Positions 1 through 4,457 of a stretch of DNA of 8,172 nucleotides are shown one piece after another. Source of the DNA: an uncultured Candidatus Saccharibacteria bacterium (lineage in GTDB: Bacteria > Patescibacteriota > Saccharimonadia > Saccharimonadales > Saccharimonadaceae); the NCBI GenBank assembly GCA_949063825.1, contig CARSRA010000028.1, forward strand, positions 1 to 8,172. The letters are read 5' to 3'. Each line of letters begins with the position of its first letter. Position 1 is the stretch's first letter. Made by a program: the position numbers and the translations under genes. Below the pieces are notes generated by a model. That model was given only the letters and a program-made list of their open reading frames with translations. It was not told the origin of the DNA and did not search any database.

Positions 1-14
1 GTCTTGATACTCAT
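1..14 (-). CDS. rplB: 50S ribosomal protein L2, first codons only (partial)
   Basis: Only the first four codons and part of a fifth are in the window, reading Met-Ser-Ile-Lys followed by AC. The ATG shares one A with the TAA stop of rplW (TAATG), the same arrangement as the rplD/rplW junction. A purine-rich GGAG-type ribosome binding site lies about ten bases upstream, inside the end of rplW. L2 normally follows L23 in this operon, and M-x-I-K is a common L2 N-terminus. The call rests on synteny plus these few residues. Confidence 0.7.
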
Positions 15-418
15 TATTTATCTTCTCCTTTCTCCTCTTTAGCGTCGTTTTTCTTCGTTTTGAGAGCTTTTTTGGCAACTTTCTCTGCTTTTGCTGATTT
101 CTCTGATTTTTGTTCAGATTTTTCTTCCTCAAAAACTGGGATTTTGTCACCCTCTTTTACTGTTACGTAGGCGACTTTATGATCTTGTCGATAAGTCGTG
201 CCTGGGTAAGCATGTTTACCACGAGAGAAACGCGTAGCTTTACCTTTACGGTTCAAGACGCGAACTCCAGTAACAGTTACGTTAAAAGCTTCAGCGATCG
301 TCTTAGCGATTGATTGTTTACTGGCGCTACGTGGAACATAAAATACGTAGGTGCGCTTTGATTCAAGATTATAGGCTTTCTCAGTCGCGCGTGGGATAAT
401 CATACTGCTCTTATTCAT
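14..418 (-). CDS. rplW: 50S ribosomal protein L23
   Basis: L23 binds 23S rRNA domain III near the polypeptide exit tunnel and is a docking point for nascent-chain factors. The 134-residue product has the L23 core at about residues 5-96: an N-terminal IIPRATEKAY-like segment, the YVFYVPRSASK strand/helix, and the basic loop GKATRFSRGKHAYPGTTYR before the last strand (VAYVTVKEGDKI). Residues 97-134 form an added Lys/Glu-rich low-complexity tail, so the protein is about 35 residues longer than the usual 95-100. The ATG overlaps the rplD stop by one base (TAATG) and is preceded by GGAGG at normal spacing, which implies translational coupling. It is the third gene of the rplC-rplD-rplW-rplB cluster. 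Confidence 0.95.
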   Translation of the reverse strand: MNKSSMIIPRATEKAYNLESKRTYVFYVPRSASKQSIAKTIAEAFNVTVTGVRVLNRKGKATRFSRGKHAYPGTTYRQDHKVAYVTVKEGDKIPVFEEEKSEQKSEKSAKAEKVAKKALKTKKNDAKEEKGEDK

Positions 419-1014
419 TATGCCTCCTCCTTACCTAGTAACCAATTTTCAGTTGCACTGATTGCGGTTTCACTGAAAATGAGTTTGTCGGCATTCAGGA
501 TATCGAAAACATTGAGGTAGGTTGCGCGAACGAGCTTCAAATTGGCGATATTATTAGTTGCCCTGAGTACTTCTGGTGCTTTTTTCGATACTACCATCAA
601 GACATTTTTGTCTTCAAGGTTTAGATCCTTTATGACCTTTGCGATCTCGCGAGTCTTACCGGTAGTGTTGATGCTTTGGATAAGTATTGCACCCTCAGCA
701 TTTTTGATGCTCAAAGCTTGGCGGATTGCAATCTTTTTAGCGCTTTTACTGATCTTTTTGGTAAAATTCTCTTCACCAGTACGACCAAAGGCTACGCCAC
801 CATGTCGCCAAATCGGGTTGCGAGTACTACCGAAGCGAGCTCGACCAGTACCTTTCTGCTTCCAAGGTTTCTTACCGCCACCACGGACTTCACCACGCTT
901 CAAAGTCTTAGCGTGCGAACTGCGTGAATTAGCAAGGTATGCATCATACGCGGTCTTTAGGAGTTCATGATTTTCTACGGTCAGCCCAAAGACATCTTTG
1001 TTTAGTTCTGCCAT
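418..1014 (-). CDS. rplD: 50S ribosomal protein L4
   Basis: L4 is a large-subunit protein with a globular domain on the ribosome surface and a long loop reaching the exit-tunnel wall. In Escherichia coli it also autoregulates the S10 operon. The 198 residues match the usual bacterial length of about 200. The tunnel loop is clear at residues 44-78: RGGGKKPWKQKGTGRARFGS, then RNPIWRHGGVAFG. The C-terminal half has the expected alternating segments (VLMVVSKKAPEVLRATNN, then LVRATYLNVFDILNADKLIF). The ATG lies 3 nt after the rplC stop, with GAAGGAG just upstream overlapping the end of rplC. If L4 autoregulation exists here, the structured leader ahead of rplC is the natural target, but that is inference. 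Confidence 0.97.
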   Translation of the reverse strand: MAELNKDVFGLTVENHELLKTAYDAYLANSRSSHAKTLKRGEVRGGGKKPWKQKGTGRARFGSTRNPIWRHGGVAFGRTGEENFTKKISKSAKKIAIRQALSIKNAEGAILIQSINTTGKTREIAKVIKDLNLEDKNVLMVVSKKAPEVLRATNNIANLKLVRATYLNVFDILNADKLIFSETAISATENWLLGKEEA

Positions 1015-1017
1015 AAT

Positions 1018-1638
1018 TTACTCCTTCCCCTCCGTCAAGACTACAGTAACGATACCTTTTTTTGGACCTGGCACTGCACCTTTGACACCGATCAAATTAT
1101 TTTCTGTGTCAATATAGGCGACAATTAGGTTTTTGACCGTAACCTGGTCATGACCCATGCGACCTGGCATCTTTTTGCCCTTCCAGACTTTCTGTGGATA
1201 GCCCGAACCAATCGAGCCAACGCGGCGAATATTTCCTTTGAACCCATGCGTATTGCGTGATTCAATGAAATTCCAACGCTTTACGGTACCAGCGTACCCT
1301 TTTCCTTTCGAGATACCAGTTACCTCGACCTTGTCGCCGAGCTTGAAATTCTCGACGCTAATCTTATCTCCGACTTTAAGTTCCGGCTCGTCTGCCGTAC
1401 GGAACTCTTTCAGGATTTTCGGAGAAACTCCGGCCGCTTTGACGTGGCCAGAAACCGACTTGCTCAGATTCTTACCCTGACCATACCCGAGCTGCACGGC
1501 GTTATAACCGTCATGTGCGACAGTTTTAATCTGAGTCACCGTGGATGGGTCGGCCGATAGAATCGTAACTGGAGTCACGATACCATCTTCGCCGATGATC
1601 TGGGTCATACCAATTTTGGTGCCGATGATGGCTTGCAT
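1018..1638 (-). CDS. rplC: 50S ribosomal protein L3
   Basis: L3 is an early-assembly large-subunit protein whose extension approaches the peptidyl-transferase centre. The 206-residue product has normal length. It shows the N-terminal IIGTKIGMTQI signature, a beta-barrel segment VTGISKGKGYAGTVKRW (residues 106-122), the central extension THGFKGNIRRVGSIGSGYPQ (130-149), the VWKGKKMPGRMG motif (151-162) and the C-terminal VKGAVPGPKKGIV (185-197). The ATG follows an AAGGAAAGGAAC-type purine-rich ribosome binding site. It is the first gene of the ribosomal cluster: the next gene upstream is a metallopeptidase, not rpsJ. Upstream lie a leader of about 150 nt and two promoters. Confidence 0.97.
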   Translation of the reverse strand: MQAIIGTKIGMTQIIGEDGIVTPVTILSADPSTVTQIKTVAHDGYNAVQLGYGQGKNLSKSVSGHVKAAGVSPKILKEFRTADEPELKVGDKISVENFKLGDKVEVTGISKGKGYAGTVKRWNFIESRNTHGFKGNIRRVGSIGSGYPQKVWKGKKMPGRMGHDQVTVKNLIVAYIDTENNLIGVKGAVPGPKKGIVTVVLTEGKE

Positions 1639-1790
1639 CCTGTTCCTTTCCTTTATAACAACACGAAGCCTAGACTAATGAGTGGTTCCATTTTGTCTGA
1701 TCGATCGCGGCTATTAGCCATAAAATCGACGGATCAGACAGCAGGCCTTCCCTGTCGTCTAGTTCGCATTGCCCTTAATTAGACTATACC
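1639..1790 (-). promoter_or_regulatory. Structured 5' leader of the rplC operon (candidate r-protein leader)
   Basis: This untranslated RNA lies between the P1 promoter and the rplC start. On the minus strand it can form an outer CUAGAC/GUCUAG stem (1757-1762 with 1670-1675) around a perfect 9-bp stem (1732-1740 with 1694-1702). That stem contains a small GGCU/AGCC hairpin (1709-1712 with 1716-1719). A competing stem, GACAG/CUGUC (1737-1741 with 1752-1756), shares bases 1737-1740 with the 9-bp helix, so the two folds exclude each other. Long folded leaders in front of S10-type operons often mediate feedback by a ribosomal protein such as L4. No covariation can be judged here, and I do not recognise the fold as a named family. 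Confidence 0.5.
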
Positions 1791-1795
1791 TTTCT

Positions 1796-1824
1796 ATTTT
1801 ACCACAGTTATCTCTTTATAACAA
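1796..1824 (-). promoter_or_regulatory. Promoter P1 of the rplC operon
   Basis: On the minus strand, -35 TTGTTA (1819-1824) is separated by exactly 17 bp from -10 TAAAAT (1796-1801). The -10 carries an extended TGG just upstream. Transcription would start near 1789-1790, giving a leader of about 150 nt before rplC. The match to a housekeeping sigma70-type promoter is good. The start site is inferred. Confidence 0.6.
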
Positions 1825-1846
1825 CCCCCGACAATCAGTATTTAAT

Positions 1847-1875
1847 ATAATATGTTGTAAAAAATATGTTGTAAA
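1847..1875 (-). promoter_or_regulatory. Upstream promoter P2 of the rplC operon, overlapping an operator-like palindrome
   Basis: On the minus strand, -35 TTTACA (1870-1875) and -10 TATTAT (1847-1852) are spaced by exactly 17 bp, with a start expected near 1840. The -35 box lies inside the palindrome at 1868-1884, and the spacer contains the repeated ATATGTTGTAA element. A protein bound there should block or control this promoter. The promoter is predicted from sequence only, and the AT-richness raises the chance of a fortuitous match. Confidence 0.45.
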
Positions 1876-1884
1876 AATTACAAC
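1850..1884. repeat. Tandem 14-bp direct repeat and GTTGTAA-N3-TTACAAC palindrome
   Basis: ATATGTTGTAAAAA occurs twice in direct tandem (1850-1863 and 1864-1877). The second copy runs into TTACAAC (1878-1884), giving a perfect 7-3-7 palindrome GTTGTAA-AAA-TTACAAC at 1868-1884 plus one extra half-site. The core is the same as in the longer palindrome at 1902-1936. The layout fits binding sites for a dimeric regulator; the regulator is unknown. Confidence 0.6.
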
Positions 1885-1901
1885 AGTAGACTCGGACCCC
1901 T

Positions 1902-1936
1902 CTTAGATATGTTGTAATTTTTACAACATATCTAAG
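1902..1936. repeat. Perfect 16-3-16 inverted repeat (operator-like)
   Basis: Two perfectly complementary 16-nt arms (1902-1917 and 1921-1936) flank a TTT centre. The core is GTTGTAA-TTT-TTACAAC, identical in its arms to the palindrome at 1868-1884. The two centres (1919 and 1876) are 43 bp apart, close to four helical turns, which would place both sites on the same DNA face. It lies between the end of the metallopeptidase gene and promoter P2. No U-run follows the stem on either strand, so an operator is more likely than an intrinsic terminator. Confidence 0.65.
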
Positions 1937-1974
1937 GAGTTGAGTAGTCAATATATAATATATCAGCCTATAAA

Positions 1975-2520
1975 TCATACGCCAGGTGAAAAATTCTTTA
2001 ATTTTTTGTTATGTTCTTTGTAATGGGGGTCATGACTGGCTACTTCTTTCCAGAAGGCAGCCGAATGGTCCATATGATTTAAATGCGCCAGCTCGTGCAG
2101 AATTACATAATCACGCAGCGGCTCTGGTACCTGCATTAAACCGATATTAAGTGAGATTGTCCTGTTGCTGCTACAACTACCCCAACGAGTAGCTGCATGG
2201 CTGAGGCGACACTTATCGTAACGATAGCCATAGAGTTTGGCGTAATATTCGAGACGATATGGCAAATAAGCGTGGGCTTTCTTGGTCAGAATCTTTTTCT
2301 TAGCATCGCGAGCACGCTGGGTGTCTGGTGGGTTAAGCGGGATATTCTTGCGTACCAGGTCTCGATTACGGTTTAGAAACCGCTTAGCCAAAAACTCTGT
2401 CGTATGCTGAGGTACTGACATTTGCAGGCGTCCAGACGTTGAAATTGAAAAACGCACACCTTTAGACCATGCGTTTTTGCGCACCAATACCTCGCCGAAT
2501 TCGGCGTCTTGCAAGATCAT
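1975..2520 (-). CDS. YgjP-like zinc metallopeptidase (DUF45/M48-type)
   Basis: Predicted cytoplasmic zinc-dependent protease of the YgjP/DUF45 group; physiological substrates of this group are largely unknown. The 181-residue protein has the family layout: N-terminal strands (VRFSISTSGRLQMSVPQ), a basic helical linker (45-100), the conserved TRWGSCSS motif (111-118), and the active site HELAHLNHMDH. In that motif His142, Glu143, His146 and probably His152 are the zinc/catalytic residues, followed by FWKEV. No signal peptide or membrane segment is visible. The ATG lies one base after the TAG stop of the kinase-like gene (TAGAATG), so the two are translationally coupled. It is the last gene of a three-gene operon. 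No clear intrinsic terminator follows it. Confidence 0.85.
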   Translation of the reverse strand: MILQDAEFGEVLVRKNAWSKGVRFSISTSGRLQMSVPQHTTEFLAKRFLNRNRDLVRKNIPLNPPDTQRARDAKKKILTKKAHAYLPYRLEYYAKLYGYRYDKCRLSHAATRWGSCSSNRTISLNIGLMQVPEPLRDYVILHELAHLNHMDHSAAFWKEVASHDPHYKEHNKKLKNFSPGV

Positions 2521-2521
2521 T

Positions 2522-3019
2522 CTAGAGCTGGGTCAGAACCTGTTTCAACTGGGCTGGATATGTATGCTTACCCGAAAGCACGATAGGGCTTTCCGCGTCG
2601 GAAGGAGCCTCTAGGGCTTTGATGCGGGTATCATAGACGGTCTTGGCCCGCTCAACTGACTTAAGTTTGTTCTTTAACCGCGCTCGCACTGTACTAACGT
2701 CGGTCTGGATCCAAATCAGCGTTGGCAAATAACCTTCAGCGCGTAGGATTTCAGCCAACTCTTTGCGGTCTTTTTCAGTGTCATTACCGCCTTCGATCAC
2801 GAGGGTCGCACCGGTACGGGCAACCTCGGCAATTAACAATAGGATAAACTTACGGGAAAGATTATGCTCATCGCGTAACTTGTCTAGATCATAGAAAGTC
2901 GCATTGAATTGTGCTGCAAATTGTTTACCGAAAGTAGTTTTACCGCTGCAAGGAACACCGAACACCAAAATAGCGCGTTGACCACCGGAACCCGGTGTAT
3001 GTAGTTTTTTACCTTCCAT
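2522..3019 (-). CDS. Small P-loop ATPase / kinase-like protein (AAA_33 type)
   Basis: A 165-residue nucleotide-binding protein that probably phosphorylates a small molecule or nucleic-acid end; the substrate cannot be told from sequence. A Walker A motif, GVPCSGKTT, is at residues 21-29 (Lys27). It is followed by an Asp-rich strand (FYDLDKLRD), a second strand TLVIEGGNDTEKD typical of small zeta-toxin/AAA_33-like kinases, and an Arg/Lys-rich lid (VRARLKNKLKSVERAK). The length fits a single-domain kinase. GGAGG lies only three bases before the ATG, closer than usual. The gene starts 9 nt after the membrane-protein stop and ends 1 nt before the metallopeptidase start, so it is the middle gene of the operon. 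A role as a toxin is possible, but I see no antitoxin. Confidence 0.75.
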   Translation of the reverse strand: MEGKKLHTPGSGGQRAILVFGVPCSGKTTFGKQFAAQFNATFYDLDKLRDEHNLSRKFILLLIAEVARTGATLVIEGGNDTEKDRKELAEILRAEGYLPTLIWIQTDVSTVRARLKNKLKSVERAKTVYDTRIKALEAPSDAESPIVLSGKHTYPAQLKQVLTQL

Positions 3020-3028
3020 AGACCTCCA

Positions 3029-3733
3029 TCAATTTTTACCTTCCTTTGCTGTCATTATATCATAGTCTCCGGTATTTGAAAGTAAAATTTGTGAAGGATA
3101 GTAGAAAAACCACACAATGAAGTTGGCGAGATTGTAAAAACTAGCCGGGAAAAGCCCAATTAATGAGAAATATGATATGCCGGTACACATATCGCAACCA
3201 GCAAATAATAAAAATCCAAAAAATGCAAACCAGGCAGTCGGATTTTCTGGCTCAGTTTTATGATAGTGGAAACTGATAATGAGATTGGTTATTAATAATA
3301 TGACATAAAGCCCGCAGACTAGATATAATCTTGGCATAATATCAAAGACTATATCTAGTACTAGCAGGCATATTGCTATAGCAATATAAATGAAAACGTA
3401 GCGTTTAGTCGGAGATTGACGCAGACTTAGCAGATGTAGTAAATGGAATACTTGTGTACTTACAAAAATGGCAACACCTAGTGGCGAGATATTATTGCCC
3501 GCAAGAATCAGATCAGCAACACAAGTCGCACCCATAGCGAGTAGCAGAAAGTAGTCATGCGGAAATTTGATGACGACATATAAGAAGCACAACAAGATCC
3601 CAGTGAGACGCACAAAAGTCGTTAATTGACTATTAGGTAGAAAGTTCCCAAGTATCAAGATTGCTGCATATATCGTAACCCAGGCTATAATCCAGCCTGT
3701 ATGAATGCGCTCTGTTAGTCGCCTATAACTCAT
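3029..3733 (-). CDS. YhhN-like (TMEM86-type) multipass membrane protein
   Basis: A 234-residue integral membrane protein with about eight hydrophobic segments (near residues 13-30, 41-57, 61-78, 86-103, 111-131, 136-155, 167-188 and 201-218). Asp74 in ATCVADLIL and Asp181 in FLLFAGCDMCTG, followed by the FYYPSQILL end, resemble the two conserved Asp-containing membrane motifs and the last helix of the YhhN/TMEM86 family. Its characterised members are lysoplasmalogenases that cleave the vinyl-ether bond of lysoplasmalogens. The match is distant, so enzyme activity is not assured. The ATG has no convincing Shine-Dalgarno sequence and sits 10 nt after an extended -10 box. It is the first gene of the operon with the kinase-like and metallopeptidase genes. 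Confidence 0.55.
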   Translation of the reverse strand: MSYRRLTERIHTGWIIAWVTIYAAILILGNFLPNSQLTTFVRLTGILLCFLYVVIKFPHDYFLLLAMGATCVADLILAGNNISPLGVAIFVSTQVFHLLHLLSLRQSPTKRYVFIYIAIAICLLVLDIVFDIMPRLYLVCGLYVILLITNLIISFHYHKTEPENPTAWFAFFGFLLFAGCDMCTGISYFSLIGLFPASFYNLANFIVWFFYYPSQILLSNTGDYDIMTAKEGKN

Positions 3734-3743
3734 AATGCTATAT

Positions 3744-3752
3744 ATTATAACA
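3744..3752 (-). promoter_or_regulatory. Extended -10 promoter for the YhhN-like operon
   Basis: The minus strand reads TGTTATAAT, a perfect extended -10 element, ending 10 nt before the ATG at 3733. A start 6-7 nt downstream would leave an mRNA leader of only a few bases. No good -35 sits at 17 bp (TCTTAG), as is usual for extended -10 promoters. It lies just after the stop of the preceding Cys-rich gene. Confidence 0.55.
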
Positions 3753-3758
3753 TGAGTT

Positions 3759-4457
3759 TTATGATTCTAAGATCCACTTGACGATCTGGGGTTTTATCTC
3801 GCGATATTCAGCTTCTTCAAATTGCATGTTCGCTATACAAAATCGGCACGAAGAGAGATGCGAGCAAAACATGCAGTCCTGTAAATCGAAGCAGTCCTGG
3901 ATGAAGAATGAATTGATGATCTTATTACTATAATTGACTGAAAAACAGTTGCTGGAGTTGATTGAATCATCAAGTCTAATACAGAAATTAGAATTTGCCG
4001 AACGTCGAGAAGCAATTAAATATTCGCTATCACTACATGTATTACAATAAAGAAAATATTTGCCATTAAAGCAATTAGTTGATTGGTAAATATATTCTGA
4101 ACGATAAACTGTATCGCACTTTGATGAGTTGATCGTATCGGAGAGGCGATTGGAGGTCATATAATTCACTTCTTCCCATGCAGCTATAATTTCGTCAATA
4201 CTATGGAAATCACGTTTTGCCCGCATCCAACTCGTTTGCTCATCATGTTTTAGCATATTTTCTAGAGTAATGTATCTTTTTGCGCCATTAACAATTGACC
4301 AGGCTGCTTCGCCCGTGGTGTCATCGCGGAATTGATTTGGTAATCCGAGATCGAAGGCGAACTTTTGTTCAATTTCATCCAACGAGATGTCGTAATCAAT
4401 TTGAAAGACATTTTTAATAATTTTACGAGCAGTCTGCTGTGCTATTATCTCATCCAT
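3759..4457 (-). CDS. Cys/Ser/Asn-rich repeat protein of CPR type, function unknown
   Basis: The 232-residue product has an N-terminal part (1-100) with helical and mixed segments and a C-terminal half holding 11 cysteines (114, 129, 138, 141, 159, 171, 189, 195, 198, 204, 207). That half is built of Ser/Asn/Cys-spaced units; residues 107-126 and 164-183 share D-x-I-N-S-S-x-C-x-[ST]-V-x-x-S-x-x-I-x-x-S with identical spacing, which suggests a solenoid or beta-helix-like fold. The CxxC pairs (138/141, 195/198, 204/207) could bind metal. The ending, CRFCIANMQFEEAEY, resembles a Cys-x-x-Cys...Asn-x-Gln...Glu-Tyr ending I recall from CPR hypothetical proteins; a search should confirm it. Start: ATG at 4457, with AGAGGA upstream, overlaps the ATPase gene by 8 nt, so translation is coupled. 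An upstream in-frame ATG at 4562 lies inside the ATPase gene and is less likely. Confidence 0.75.
   Translation of the reverse strand: MDEIIAQQTARKIIKNVFQIDYDISLDEIEQKFAFDLGLPNQFRDDTTGEAAWSIVNGAKRYITLENMLKHDEQTSWMRAKRDFHSIDEIIAAWEEVNYMTSNRLSDTINSSKCDTVYRSEYIYQSTNCFNGKYFLYCNTCSDSEYLIASRRSANSNFCIRLDDSINSSNCFSVNYSNKIINSFFIQDCFDLQDCMFCSHLSSCRFCIANMQFEEAEYREIKPQIVKWILES

Noticed and set aside
542..970. Plus-strand open frame opposite rplD as a real gene
   Set aside because: It is antisense to a certain ribosomal gene, shows no recognisable domain, and has low-complexity hydrophobic runs typical of antisense translation.
1850..1877. Tandem repeats as the start of a CRISPR array
   Set aside because: The repeat is 14 bp, occurs only twice, has no spacer between copies, and no cas gene is present.
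1902..1936. The 16-bp hairpin as an intrinsic terminator of the metallopeptidase operon
   Set aside because: The stem is AT-rich and no U-run follows it on either strand. Its core recurs as a second palindrome, which fits an operator better.
3049..3060. TGATATAAT near the end of the YhhN-like gene as an internal promoter for the kinase-like gene
   Set aside because: It is encoded by the codons for Tyr-Asp-Ile-Met, has no supporting -35, and the genes are only 9 nt apart, so chance is as likely.
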